Positions 11,880 to 23,219 of a stretch of 64,000 nt of DNA are shown one piece after another. The first letter of the stretch is position 1, and each line of letters starts with the position of its first letter. The notes beneath the pieces are model-generated. The model did not search any database. It saw nothing but the letters and a program-made list of their open reading frames with translations, and was not told the DNA's origin. The stretch comes from Panulirus ornatus (Eukaryota > Arthropoda > Malacostraca > Decapoda > Palinuridae), in the NCBI RefSeq assembly GCF_036320965.1, contig NC_092242.1, positions 62,918,520 to 62,982,519 on the forward strand, read 5' to 3'. The translations under genes were made by a program, and so were the position numbers.

Positions 11880-12660
11880 AGGCTTAATCAGGCCTTTTAA
11901 AGGTCGAGCCATCATACCCAAGGATCGTACCGTCGTGCTCAAGGGTCACACCGTCGTGCTCAAGGGTCACACCGTCGTGCTCAAGGGTCACACCGTCGTG
12001 CTCAAGGGTCGTACCGTCGTACTCAAGGGTCGTACCGTCGTGCTCAAGGGTCGTACCGTCGTACTCAAGGGTCGTACCGTCGTGCTCAAGGGTCGTACCG
12101 TCGTGCTCAAGGGTCGTACCGTCGTGCTCAAGGGTCGTACCGTCGTACTCAAGGGTCGTACCGTCGTGCTCAAGGGTCGTACCGTCGTGCTCAAGGGTCG
12201 TACCGTCGTGCTCAAGGGTCGTACCGTCGTACTCAAGGGTCGTACCGTCGTGCTCAAGGGTCGTACCGTCGTGCTCAAGGGTCGTACCGTCGTGCTCAAG
12301 GCTCGCACCGTCGTACTCAAGGGTCACACCGTCATGTTCAGGGGGTCGTCTTACCTTTGTGCTCAGGGATTGTACCGTCGTGCTCAAGGGTCGTACCGTC
12401 GTTCTCAAGGGTCGCACCGTCGTGTTCAGGGGGTCGTCGTACCTTTGTGCTCAGGGGTCGTAGCGTCGTGCTTAAGGGTGGTACCGTCGTGCTCAAGGGT
12501 CGTACCGTCGTGCTCAAGGGTCGTACCGTCGTGCTCAAGGGTCGTACCGTCGTACTCAAGGGTCGCACCGTCGTGTTCAGGGGGTCGTCTTACCTTTGTG
12601 CTCAGGGGTCGTAGCGTCGTGCTTAAGGGTCGTACCGTCGTGCTCAGGGGATGCAGCACG
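11880..12660 (+). repeat. 21-bp minisatellite with core remnant
   Basis: A core remnant (AGGCCTTTTAAAGGTCGAGC, then CATCATACCCAAGG) leads straight into about 34 forward units containing ACCGTCGTGCTCAAGGG. Units with ACTC instead of GCTC fall at 12021, 12063, 12147 and 12231, so a four-unit 84-bp higher-order period is present. Farther right, a block with GGGGGTCGTCTTACC recurs 149 bp apart (about 12420 and 12569). The 21-bp unit lacks stops in several frames, so 100-293-residue ORFs here are artefacts. Confidence 0.97.
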
Positions 12661-12811
12661 ACAAACACCGTCGGGTCGAGTCCCGGATGTTGCGATACGA
12701 ATTTATTACAATTTTGTTTTAGTCAATAAATCCCTTTTGAGCGACACTGGGATAAAGAAACAATAATTGTAAAGTAGATTGAACGTCGACAGAGTGAGTA
12801 GTTAACTGTAA

Positions 12812-13612
12812 ATGATATCATACTCAGTGCTCGAGTATGATCCTGTATATCATACTCAGTGCTCGAGTATGATCTTGTATATCATACTCAGTGCTCGAGT
12901 ATGATCCTGTATATCATACTCAGTGCTCGAGTATGATCCTGTATATCATACTTAGTGCTCGAGTATGATCCTGTATATCATACTTAGTGCTCGAGTATGA
13001 TGCTGTATATCATACTCAGTGCTCGAGTATGATCCTGTATATCATACTTAGTGCTCGAGTATGATGCTGTATATCATACTCAGTGATTGAGTATGATCCT
13101 GTATATCATACTTAGTGCTCGAGTATGATGCTGTATATCATACTCAGTGCTCGAGTATGATGCTGTATATCATACTCAGTGCTCGAGTATGATCCTGTAT
13201 ATCATGCTCAGTGATTGAGTATGATTCTGTATATCATACTCAGTGCTCGAGTATGATCCTGTATATCATACTCAGTGATTGAGTATGATCCTGTATATCA
13301 TACTCAGTGATCGAGTATGATGCTGTATATCATGCTCAGTGATTGAGTATGATTCTGTATATCATACTCAGTGCTCGAGTATAATCCTGTATATCATACT
13401 CAGTGCTCGAGTATGATCCTGTATATCATACTCAGTGCTCGAGTATGATGCTGTATATCATACTCAGTGATTGAGTATGATCCTGTATATCATACTCAGT
13501 GCTCGAGTATGATGCTGTATATCATACTCAGTGCTCGAGTATGATCCTGTATATCATACTCAGTGTTCGAGTATGATCCTGTATATCATACTCAGTGCTC
13601 GAGTATGATCCT
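12812..13612. repeat. 32-bp hairpin satellite
   Basis: About 25 tandem units. Each carries ATCATACTC and its reverse complement GAGTATGAT separated by a 7-base loop (AGTGCTC, or AGTGATT in a minority), followed by a CCTGTAT or GCTGTAT linker. Every unit is thus a 25-bp near-palindrome. The right edge fuses without a gap to a 21-bp-family unit (CCTTAAGCACGACGGTACGA). Confidence 0.97.
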
Positions 13613-13795
13613 TAAGCACGACGGTACGACCTTTGCCCCCCCTCCCGACCCAATCCGTGGGTGTTACGTCATGGTTCTTTTGACCTAACCCCCAAGAGCA
13701 TTGTGTCAAAGGTCTCGCCTTCATGCCATTGGGTCGTGCCGTCGTGCTCAAGGGTCGTACCGTCTTCCCTCAGAGGTCGTGAGTTCCTTGTTGGG
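13605..13795. repeat. composite 21-bp foldback repeat, short copy
   Basis: One reverse unit (AGCACGACGGTACGACC) at 13615, then a core with GGTTCTTTTGACCTAA and TGTCAAAGGTCTCGCC, then two forward units (GTGCCGTCGTGCTCAAGGG) to 13775. Sits against the 32-bp satellite. Confidence 0.8.
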
Positions 13796-13919
13796 TCGTC
13801 CGCCGCCCAGAGCAGGGGAGTAACTATGGTAATTTTATTAAGTCGTCCTCTTGAAGACTTAGTCGTTGGTAATTTACGATTTTTCACGAGCCTTTGATTC
13901 CACCTTATTCCTTGAAGAC

Positions 13920-14190
13920 GAAAGGGGGAGGGAGGTGGAGATGGGAGAGGGAGGGAGGTGGAGATGGGAGAGGGAGGAGTGGAGGGGGTGGAAGAGGGAG
14001 GAGTGGAGGGGGTGGAAGATGGGAGAAGGAGGCGTGGAAGGGAGATGGTGGGAGAGGGAGGCGGGTAGGGGAGAGGGAGGATTGGAGGGGAGATGGTGGG
14101 TGAGGGAGGCGGGAAGGGGAGATGGTGGGTGAGGGAGGCGGGAAGGGGAGAGGGAGGAGTGGAGGGGGAGATGGGAGAGGGAGGGGAGAG
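13920..14190. repeat. purine-rich degenerate minisatellite
   Basis: Repeated GGAGGTGGAGATGGGAGAGG-like units with no fixed period (about 22-40 bp). Pure G/A bias on the plus strand. Confidence 0.85.
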
Positions 14191-14569
14191 GCAATTTACA
14201 GCCGTATAGAAGAAGTTTCCCCCTGGGGGAATATAGTGCCAAGCGAACAGTGGAAACATTTTTTCTTCCCCTAAACTCCACATAAGGAAGTCTCGAAACC
14301 TCGGGTGGTTTTCGTCGTCCCCATCCCCTCTGATGGAAGAGAACTCTTTCCTTTTTTTCCCCCCCCAGAACCACAAATTCCCCCGCTCTTAAAGTCTTAA
14401 GAGAGGGGCAGGGGAGAGCAGTACTGTTGGCGTACAGTATTTGTACTGTACAGGGAGTTTGACATTCGTGTGGGGCCGCCCCCATCTCTTTGAATATTCC
14501 CTACTATATACAACGTCTTATATTTGTGTATGGTGTCTTGCATTTACCATATCCTCAGGTATGCTGAGC

Positions 14570-14748
14570 CCTTTAAGTCCGCCACTCTCATGCTGTTCAA
14601 AGTACTTCCTCACATCCTTTCATGAACGAGTTTCTTGCTTAATTTCACGTCATGTCGTCTGGTTTTGTCTCGTCCCTCCATCTCTCGAAGAACTGCTCAC
14701 TGTCTGCATCAGTCATGTCTCGCTTGAAGTCTTTAGGTGCGCGATCAG

Positions 14749-14845
<97 letters not shown>

Positions 14846-14933
14846 AAGTGGGCGAAGATAAAGTCTCTAGTCCTTCCCTATAACTCACGCCTCATGATTC
14901 TGTCAACGTCTTTGTTGCCCTCCTCTGGACCTT

Positions 14934-14936
<3 letters not shown>
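14570..14936 (-). pseudogene. degenerate CR1/Jockey-like RT C-terminal relic
   Basis: Reading the minus strand from 14936: EKVQRRATKTLTES, stop, GVSYREGLETLSSPTLE. This matches the stereotyped segment LEKVQRRATK...LSYEERL..L.LPTLE that follows the catalytic core in CR1/Jockey-type RTs. A 90-bp (CT)n run at 14753-14842 splits it. Beyond the run, the minus strand reads RDKTRRHDVKLSKKLVHERM, which fits the following segment of such proteins (RGHxxKLxK). Stops and frame changes show it is dead. Confidence 0.6.
14753..14842. repeat. (CT)n microsatellite inside RT relic
   Basis: Pure 90-bp CT run, inserted or expanded within the RT fossil. Confidence 0.98.

Positions 14937-14940
<4 letters not shown>

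Positions 14941-14997
<57 letters not shown>
14941..14997. repeat. (CT)n microsatellite
   Basis: Pure CT run of 57 bp at the 5' edge of the RT relic. Confidence 0.98.
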
Positions 14998-15001
<4 letters not shown>

Positions 15002-15390
15002 CGATGACCATGCTTTGGGAAGTATTACGCTGCATGTTGATAATATTGTTAATCGTATTTCTTTTTAAACATGTTCTCTAATTGCTTATTTGTGTGTTCA
15101 GTCAGATGCTGTCTGGTCTCGTCTCCCTCACACACACTCTGTCTATATAATCCATGAATTTCACGATCTTCCTCATTGTGTTGGTGGTATGATTGCCATG
15201 CACAGTGCGTGTAAGGCGATCTCACTCATGCCATGCACAGCGCGTCAGGTATTATTCTTGCCCGTGTCATGCAGGGAGCGCCGGGCGTCATTCTTCCCCG
15301 GAGTCAGATGACGTGCAGATATCGGGGACTGGGTTACCCACTGCCAGGCCCAGATCATATTTTAAAGACTTTCCATATTTACTGTTGATG

Positions 15391-15392
<2 letters not shown>

Positions 15393-15475
<83 letters not shown>
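15393..15475. repeat. (TA)n microsatellite
   Basis: Pure TA run of about 82 bp. Confidence 0.98.
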
Positions 15476-15476
<1 letters not shown>

Positions 15477-15799
15477 CCGTAGGCAGATATTGCTTTCCAG
15501 TCTATTGCAGCGGAATACCACGGTAGATAAATGGAAAGTGGATCGTTGCTCCTCCTCCCCAAAGCTGAATGGATGACCGAGGCTGCATGTGCCGTTTTCT
15601 TTGAGGAGAAAATTTTCTGAAGTGTTGATACTCACAAGGTTGCCAGGGAACGGTTAGGTCCAAGATGTGGACTCGCTTGGTCCCTTGGTTCGTATCCTGG
15701 ACTGTGTGGTCTCTGGTCTGACTTTACTGAACGTAAAGTAAAACTTGCTGTCTTGCCTCAGTATGTACTGAGGTGGAACGTGGAATGCTTGTTATCCTT

Positions 15800-16366
15800 C
15801 TCAGATAACTTCGTCATAGACCATCAGGTCGCCTGTTATCTGGCTTTCCCATGTACTGTCCTCAACCACATAACCTCGCCATAGACCATAAGGTCTTGTG
15901 TTATCTGGCTCTCCCTATGTACTGTCCTCAACCACATAACCTCGTCATAGACCATCAGGTCTTGTGTTATCTGGCTCTCCCTATGTACTGTCCTCAAGCA
16001 GATAACTTCGTCATAGACCATCGGGTCTTCTGTTATCTGGCTTTCCCATGTACTGTCCTCAAGCAGATAACCTCGTCATAGACCATCGGGTCTTCTGTTA
16101 TCTGGCTTTCCCATGTACTGTCCTCAACCACATAACCTCGTCATAGACCATCAGGTCTTGTGTTATCTGGCTCTCCCTATGTACTGTCCTCAAGCAGATA
16201 ACTTCGTCATAGACCATCGGGTCTTCTGTTATCTGGCTTTCCCATGTACTGTCCTCAAGCAGATAACCTCGTCATAGACCATCGGGTCTTCTGTTATCTG
16301 GCTTTCCCATGTACTGTCCTCAACCAGATAACCTCGTCATAGACCATCGGGTCTTCTGTTATCTTC
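15800..16366. repeat. 65-66-bp minisatellite
   Basis: About 8.6 units, each with CGTCATAGACCATC, TGTTATCTGGCT and ATGTACTGTCCTCAA. Two subtypes alternate (CTCTCCCTATG at 66 bp, CTTTCCCATG at 65 bp). A run of subtypes appears duplicated as a block. Confidence 0.97.
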
Positions 16367-16653
16367 ATTGTACTCCCATGAGACCATGTCCAGCCAAAAC
16401 CGCTCAAGCTTAACGTGACATACCCTAACACACGTCTCGACTAAGCTGACGTAGTTTATAAAACTAAGCTTCCATAATCTAAGCTGAAACCAAAGCACAT
16501 GTTACGTGGAGGACATCCGTCCATCCCCATTTTGCGTGGGAGGCCTCACTCCTGGTGTATGAAACTCATGGTGGTCCGTGCACGAACCATCCTGCAGCAC
16601 ACGAAGGTTCGTGTACGGGACTCGGGAGGAGCAGCCTCACCCCCCCTCCTCTT

Positions 16654-16656
<3 letters not shown>

Positions 16657-16724
<68 letters not shown>
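16657..16724. repeat. (GA)n microsatellite
   Basis: Pure GA run of 68 bp. Confidence 0.98.
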
Positions 16725-16727
<3 letters not shown>

Positions 16728-16829
16728 CCTTTGGGAGATCCTACTCCTTGTCCCTTGATCCTTAGGGCGGGAGGTGGGGGAGTGGGGTGGATCTGGGATG
16801 TCCCGTCGTATGACATATACCAGACGTGT

Positions 16830-17095
16830 CTAAGTGAGTCCTCTCCTCACCCCCCCATCCCACCCCTTCCTCTCCGTCTTGCTCCTCTCTCCCCCCTTCC
16901 TTCTCCTCCTCCAACCCCCCCAACCCCCCACTCCGTAAGGAGCTTGTCTGAATTCATTTCAGGTTTTATTAGCTTGCCACACGGCAGACCTTCCCCTCCC
17001 TCCCCCCCATCCCACCTCTTCCCCCTTCCCACATCCCCTTCCATCCCCCCCCTCCTCCTCCCTCCTCCTTCCCTCGCCCCCTTCTGTCCCAGCAA
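16830..17095. other. C-rich pyrimidine tract
   Basis: CCCCCCAT/CCTCC-rich low-complexity sequence with no fixed unit, interrupted by a 60-bp island at about 16930-16985. Confidence 0.7.
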
Positions 17096-17142
17096 ACTGT
17101 CCTTCTCATAATGCCAAGAGCTGTGTTGGTGGTTGTAGCCGC

Positions 17143-17580
17143 CACCGTCGTGCTCAAGGGTCGTACCGTCGTGCTCAAGTGTCGTACCGTCGTGCTCAAG
17201 GGTCGTACCGTCGTGCTCAAGGGTCGCACCATCATGCTCAAGGGTCGTACCGTCGTGCTCAAGGGTCGCACCGTCGTGCTCAAGGGTCGTACCGTCGTGC
17301 TCAAGGGTCGCACCGTCGTGCTCAAGGGTCGTACCGTCGTGCTCAAGGGTCGCACCGTCGTGCTCAAGGGTCGTACCGTCGTGCTCAAGGGTCGCACCGT
17401 CGTGCTCAAGGGTTGTACCGTCGTGCTCAAGGGTCGCACCGTCGTGCTCAAGGGTCGCACCATCATGCTCAAGGGTCGTACCGTCGTGCTCAAGGGTCGC
17501 ACCGTCGTGCTCAAGTGTCGCACCGTCGTGCTCAAGAGTCGTACCGTCGTGCTCAAGGGTCGTACCGTCGTGCTCAGGAG
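17143..17580 (+). repeat. 21-bp minisatellite
   Basis: About 21 forward units of ACCGTCGTGCTCAAGGG type. In the centre, units with GGTCGTACC and GGTCGCACC alternate strictly, giving a 42-bp dimer period. A CATCATGCTC variant occurs twice, 11 units apart. No core of the composite element is visible at either side. Confidence 0.97.
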
Positions 17581-17727
17581 GTTAATACCATACAGCCATG
17601 AATACGCCGTGAAAGTTAACAAATAGGATTACATCACAAGGTAATTAACTTGGTAATTAGCTCACGTTAAATGTGAGGTGCCCTCCCTCACTGCCCAGGC
17701 CAACATAATGCAGGGTAGTTCACAAAA

Positions 17728-18400
17728 TGTCTTCCTCATACACTGTAATTCCCCAATGGCCTTCCTGATACACTGTAGCTCCCCAGTGGTCTTCATGATG
17801 TAGCACAAGTCCCCAGTGGTCTTCGTGGTGCGGCACAACTCTCCAGTGGTTTTCATGATACACCGTAACTCAACAGTGGTCTTCCTGATACACTGTATAA
17901 CTTCCCAGTGGTCTTTCTGATGCACTGTAACTCCCCAGTGGTCTTCCTGATACACTGTGACTCCCAAGTGGTCTTCCTGATACACTGTAACTCTCCAGTG
18001 GTCTTCCTGATACACTGTAACTCCCTAGTGGTCTTCCTGATACACTGTAACATCCCAGTGGTCTTCCTGATACACTGTAACTCCCCAGTGGTCTTCCTGA
18101 TACACTGTAACATCCCCAGTGGTCTTCCTGATACACTGTAACTCCCCAGTGGTCTTCCTGATACACTGTAACATCCCCAGTGGTCTTCCTGATACACTGT
18201 AACATCCCCAGTGGTCTTCCTGATACACTGTAACTCCCCAGTGGTCTTCCTGATACACTGTAACTCCCCAGTGGTCTTCCTGATACACTGTAACATCCCC
18301 AGTGGTCTTCCTCATACTCCTCAACCCCCCCTGTGATCTTCCTCATGCACTGTAACCCCTCCAGTGGTCTTCCTCACCCAACCCCAACCCCCCTTCCCAG
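17728..18400. repeat. 30/31-bp minisatellite
   Basis: About 22 units with TGGTCTTCCTGATACACTGT followed by AACTCCCCAG (30 bp) or AACATCCCCAG (31 bp). Edges are diverged. The long minus-strand frames over it are repeat artefacts. Confidence 0.97.
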
Positions 18401-18815
18401 TGATCTTCCTCACACACTGTAAACTGTAATCCTGTGATCTTCGGCCCTGTGTATAAAACTTTTATCGTGTGATCTTCAGCATTTTCTCTCGGGTCCCCCA
18501 GTAGCAGTGTGTCCGTATGTTGCCGCGTTACGGCTTCCTGGTTTTAAAACTCGTATCATATTGAAAATTTACCCGCGAGATAATGTTACATATTTCGGCA
18601 GTTTATACCCGGGGTGAAAGCACAAGCCGTTTTTATCAGGTAATATGCGAGGTGGTAATGAGTGGGACGGCCATAGTGCAGGGAGGAGGTTGGGGGAAAG
18701 GGGAGGTGGTGAGGCGGGCGGCAAGGGTGAGTGGAGGGAGAGTTGTGAGGGTGAGGTAGGTAGGCGGGCATGGTGCGTGGAGAGAGGAGGAGGAGGATGG
18801 AGGAGGGTGAGTGAG

Positions 18816-18817
<2 letters not shown>

Positions 18818-18891
<74 letters not shown>
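18818..18891. repeat. (GA)n microsatellite
   Basis: Pure GA run of 74 bp in a G/A-rich neighbourhood. Confidence 0.98.
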
Positions 18892-18892
<1 letters not shown>

Positions 18893-19067
18893 GTGGGAGG
18901 AGGAGGAGGGAGAGAGTGAGGCACTTGTCACCTCCTTTAAAACACACTCGGTCGACCTTGACATGATCGGCTTACGTGCATGACGGAGGCACTCGAGCGC
19001 GGAGTGTGTGTGTCTGTGTGTGTGTGTGTACCGTATACCACAATGACCCCAACATGACTTAGTGAGT

Positions 19068-19235
19068 ACCTCCGTGGTGTAGAGGTGTACCGTTGCCCAC
19101 CACCGTGGCGCATTCACGGGCCGACTAGGGTCGACCATGGCATAGGTTCGAATCCTAGTCGCGGTAGTGGGGTCCACAGTCAACCCAGCTGTTCATCCAC
19201 CCCTGAGGGTTGGCTGATGAAATGGGTACCTGGCA
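19068..19235 (+). mobile_element. tRNA-derived SINE, copy 1
   Basis: The head has a pol III A-box-like CGTGGTGTAGAGGTGT and, 50 bp on, a perfect B box GGTTCGAATCC (19145). The body reads CACAGTCAACCCAGCTGTTC and later GATGAAATGGGTACCTGG. The same order of blocks occurs at 25895-26034. The head is tRNA-like, but with no acceptor stem it is a SINE rather than a tRNA gene. No target duplication could be set by eye. Confidence 0.8.
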
Positions 19236-19445
19236 CAGGCTGTGTTACGTGGCTCCTAGGCTTCACCTGCGTGGGGGGGAGGACTCCACCTCGTTCACCT
19301 AACCCTTCACTCGGGCGTGGGGAGCTAGATAGATATAAACCACATTCCTCCCCTCCCCCTGGACGATTGTAGAGCTTAGATTCCCTAACCACATCACGTT
19401 CGTTGGACCTCAACCGTCTATTTACAAGGAGGGGAACCCTATTTT

Positions 19446-19450
<5 letters not shown>

Positions 19451-19477
<27 letters not shown>
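19451..19477. repeat. (CT)n microsatellite
   Basis: Pure CT run after a T-run. Confidence 0.97.
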
Positions 19478-19481
<4 letters not shown>

Positions 19482-19575
19482 CCAACAACACACTCCATCT
19501 CGATACAGCTGGTGTGGCCATCCCCATAGTTGACGGTGCTTCCATTCCTCACCATCACGGGCCTGAGGCGTGGTA

Positions 19576-19607
19576 TTAAGAAGAGGGAGTCTCTTCCCTC
19601 TTCTTAA
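19576..19607. repeat. 32-bp hairpin
   Basis: Perfect 13-bp inverted arms TTAAGAAGAGGGA and TCCCTCTTCTTAA with a 6-base loop. Both sides carry a CACTCCATCT.GATACA motif (about 19490 and 19614), so it may be a small foldback or a duplication. Confidence 0.85.
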
Positions 19608-20559
19608 CCTGGCACTCCATCTGGATACAAGGGAGAGGGAGAGGAGTTGGGGGGTGCGTGTGTCGGAGCGGGGGGTCGGTCGTCCTCGCTCTGGCGCTGC
19701 CACACCTTCCCGGTAATTTATAAGGTAATTATGTCTGTCATCCTCCCGTCGCCCTGCATCTTCATTTAGCTTTAAATGATTATTAATTTATGGAGAGCGC
19801 GCGTGCGCGCGCGTCGGCTCCAGCGGCGGTAGTCGACCGTAGCGACACGGTCAGGGAGGCCCCCTGGATGGGTGAGTATGGGTTGGGGTGAGTGGTGGGA
19901 CCCCTGTCGGTGAATACCAGACACCGGTGGTGATGGTGGTGGTGGGTTGTGGAATGGAGGTCGAAGTTCGTGGGAACCAGCACGGAAGGGAGGGGGAGTT
20001 CCCGGGACCCAGGCTGGGCCTCGGGGACCTTAAAACCCTCCCTGGAGACACACACACGCATATGTACGTACCCACGACCCTTGACCGGGGTAAAGTAAAC
20101 TCCACACCCTTGGGTATGGTAGCCTTGACCCTTTGGACCCCTTGAGGATCAGATCAGACGACGACCTTATGGTGGGTGAAGGGTTATAGTGCGTAGTGGT
20201 CCTTCCGTCTAAGGGCCTCTGCAACCTCGTGGTTGGAAAGGGATTAGACCCCAAGGCTGAACCAAGAGGGGGCGTGGCACTTACTCTCGTGTGGGGCGTG
20301 TCTCAGCCAGCCATCCTCCAGACCAGCCCACCGACACAGCCACCGTAATCCTCGACATGATTAAATCTACATATTAATAAACCCGAGGGTGAATTTGCAT
20401 GCTGGATTGGTGGGGTAGACTGTGAAGGTGAAGCGAAGTGTAGGGTCGGGTGAGGGAGGGCTTCCTTTAAGGGTAGAGAAAGGCTGGGGTGGGGGGTGTA
20501 AGGGATGGAGCGAAACCAGCTATTTAAACACCCCCCACCTCACATCCTCCCCCCGTAAC

Positions 20560-21360
20560 TTCTCCCTCACAACCTATCTCCAACAACAGGTTTAATCCCA
20601 GCACTCAACATCTTCGTGGGGGAATTGGGTGGGTGGGTGAGGAGGGCACCACATCTGAACAACGTGTTTAATTTTCTTGTTACTCCAACAGTTGTCACTT
20701 GGGTAACTCTCCCTCCTCCTCCCCTTCCCTCAAAACTCCTCGCCATCCCCCCGGGTAAATTAACCACCTCCCTCCACGATCCTGGTTAACCACAGTTCGC
20801 CACCTCATGAGCACTGTGAACACCCCCTCACCCAAGCGAATATAACATCCATTTCCTTGGTTAAGTTCTTTACAACCTGTAAGACCCAAATCCCAAACTT
20901 TATTATGAACATCCCCCTCCAACTACCCCGAACGCCTCGTTACAACACCAGCATCATTATTAGCCCCTCGTAATTACCCCAACTTTCCTATTCATTTGAA
21001 TTCCACTCTAAACATCCTACCACCCTCGTTAGCACTGCTCAACCACTTCCCACACTGGGTTGTTAGCTCCATCTGACCAGCCCACCACACTCGTTTACCG
21101 CTCCTGAGGACTCATTACACTCGTTAACCTCTCCTATTGAAGTCCAACGCCCTTGTTAATCACTGTTAACTACTCCAGCACACTCATTTAACCATCACCC
21201 TCATTTACCAGTTCCCAATTCCAAGTGGCCAAACATTCTCGTTAACCGCAATTAACTCGCCCAACACCCTCGTTAGCACTCTTGAACTTCCTACAACCCC
21301 TCGTTTTCTTCTCAGTTCCCCCCCCGCCCTTGCATACTCATTAATCTCACGAGTAACAAA
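20560..21360. repeat. degenerate pyrimidine-rich array
   Basis: Irregularly spaced CACCCTCGTTAGCACT / CACTCGTTAACC motifs every 30-60 bp, strongly diverged. Old tandem repeat is the likeliest reading. No coding exon seen. Confidence 0.45.
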
Positions 21361-21840
21361 CCCTCTCCTCCCCATCTCCCCACCTCCGATCCCTCCCCTC
21401 CTCCTCACCCCAGTCCTCCTTGGGGTTAACGCCGGGCTCCTCGTTAACCACAGCAATGGGAAACGCCGCCCGTATAGTTTAAGGACTAAGTCATTCCATG
21501 GGTTTACGACCGCCATTTAAAGTTTGATGGGCTGTTTAGACGAGATTCTGAACGGGGGTGGGGTCTGGGGCGGGGGGGGGGCGTGATTCTGTAGGGGAGG
21601 GGGCGGGGGGGGAAGGGAAGCTATGCGGAGGTCAGGGGCAACGGGAAAACAGGACAATTGGGTCTTTGACGCTCAACTGGTCCTGAGGATTTGCCTTTTA
21701 ACCAACTCGCGGGGGGCTGCAGGGCATCGCGTTAGCTCGTTCTAAGAAGTGTTTAAAAGGCTGGAGTCGTGTCAGCTCAATTCTAAGGTCCTGGTTGCAC
21801 TTAGCATTAAGAAGTTAGCTTGTCATTTATGCCAGCTGAA

Positions 21841-21946
<106 letters not shown>

Positions 21947-22597
21947 ACATTACCCTTACCATTTACTATTAGGATGGAGTATCTCATGTGAACTAGATCC
22001 TTTCATGCTGGCATAGAGAACACAAACACTCACTCACTCACTCATCGTTGCTCTCATATATAAGATAAAGGACTGCTGCTTATGTTTGAACCCCAAGGAA
22101 TCCTAACCAGCGTTTCAGTAGTAAACTATGAATGGCCATGACTCTCCAGTCTTCAGTTGATATGAACCAAGCCACATTGCGAGCCAGGTAGAATGTCTTT
22201 GGTCATGTGTGATCATGAATTTATTTTGGTTTGGTGTTATTTTGTCCGTGTGGTCGTGGTATCTTATTGAGATGGACTCTTGTGTTATCTTGGAGTGGTT
22301 TTGATGAGCCATTGCGATGGTCTTGTTGCCTTATCGTGATAACCATGTTGGGTAATCGTAAACCCATATGATGACCTGACTGTTATCTTGGCTCATTTAT
22401 GATAGTCTTATCCTATCATCACTATGACCCCCTGTGATGACCTGGCTGTGTCGTCTTGACCCATGGTATGATAACCTCTTCCAATGTTATGAGCATGACT
22501 CGTGTGGTAGACTGTCTGTGTTTATGTCGTCCCCTGTAATAGCTGCTGCCACTACAACGACCCATTTTGTAATCATTGTTGTTGTGGTCTTGAGCAG

Positions 22598-22693
22598 GTA
22601 CAGGATAAGTCTGGAGCAGCTGTTCGTAAGCGTCCACGTTGCCTTCCCTGATGGAGAGTGGCTGGGTCACATTACATATAGCGGGAGAGGCGG
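22598..22693 (+). CDS. candidate internal exon, product unknown
   Basis: A 96-nt open segment lies between an acceptor-like GGTCTTGAGCAG and a donor-like GGCGG/GTGAGG. The frame reads YRISLEQLFVSVHVAFPDGE then WLGHITYSGRGG, mixed hydrophobic and polar with no low complexity, unlike the repeat-derived frames elsewhere. Both splice phases equal 2, so the exon would be symmetric. I do not recognise the protein. The antisense frame is also open (REGNVDAYEQLLQTYPVPAQ), so strand and reality are uncertain, and no partner exon was found nearby. Confidence 0.25.
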
Positions 22694-22787
22694 GTGAGGG
22701 GGAATGGATCATAGGAGACTTGAGAGGTCGTGAGGGGTCCTTACAGGTCAAGGTCAACTGTATGTGTCTAATGGGAAGGAATTAACC

Positions 22788-23100
22788 TGTTGAGCACGGC
22801 GACGGTACGATGTGCAGACGTGATGACCTAATGGTCTTTTGACCAGACCTCCCCTCCCTTCCCTCAAGGATCGGGTCGAATGCCAGTCCATCGTACCTAA
22901 AGGCTCGTACCGTCGCACCTAAAGGCTTGTACCGGCGTGCTCAACGCACGTACCGTCGCCCCAAAGGCTCGTACCGGCGTGCTCAAGGCACGTACCGTCG
23001 CACCAAAGACCTGTACCAGGATGGTGCAAGGGTTGTACCGTTGCAGCAAGGGTTTGTTCCATCATGGTGAAGGGTTGTACCATCGGCCCCATGGTGCTCT
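22788..23100. repeat. composite 21-bp foldback repeat
   Basis: A reverse unit (GAGCACGGCGACGGTACGA), a core (GATGACCTAATGGTCTTTTG, then ACCAGACC), a C/T-rich spacer, then diverged forward units (GGCTCGTACCGTCGCACC, GGCTTGTACCGGCGTGCTC) until about 23095. Units are old and 20-25 bp long. Confidence 0.8.
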
Positions 23101-23219
23101 AAGGAATGCAATAAATGTGGTTGTGTGGTTGATATGTGGTAGGAAACGCTATGATGATATACTGGTGTAGTTATGATTTACGGTGGTAGGGTACAGTCGT
23201 GTGTTACACAGCCCCTTAA

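Noticed and set aside
11848..12729. 293-residue plus ORF and 177-residue minus ORF
   Set aside because: The 21-bp unit is a multiple of 3 and free of stops in several frames on both strands, so open frames are automatic.
15800..16366. Direct repeats suggestive of a CRISPR array
   Set aside because: Units are contiguous 65-66-bp tandem copies without unique spacers, and the genome is eukaryotic. The same applies to the 68-bp and 30-bp arrays.
19085..19165. tRNA gene at the GGTTCGAATCC B box
   Set aside because: No acceptor stem; the downstream body is shared with the copy at 25.9 kb, so a SINE fits better.
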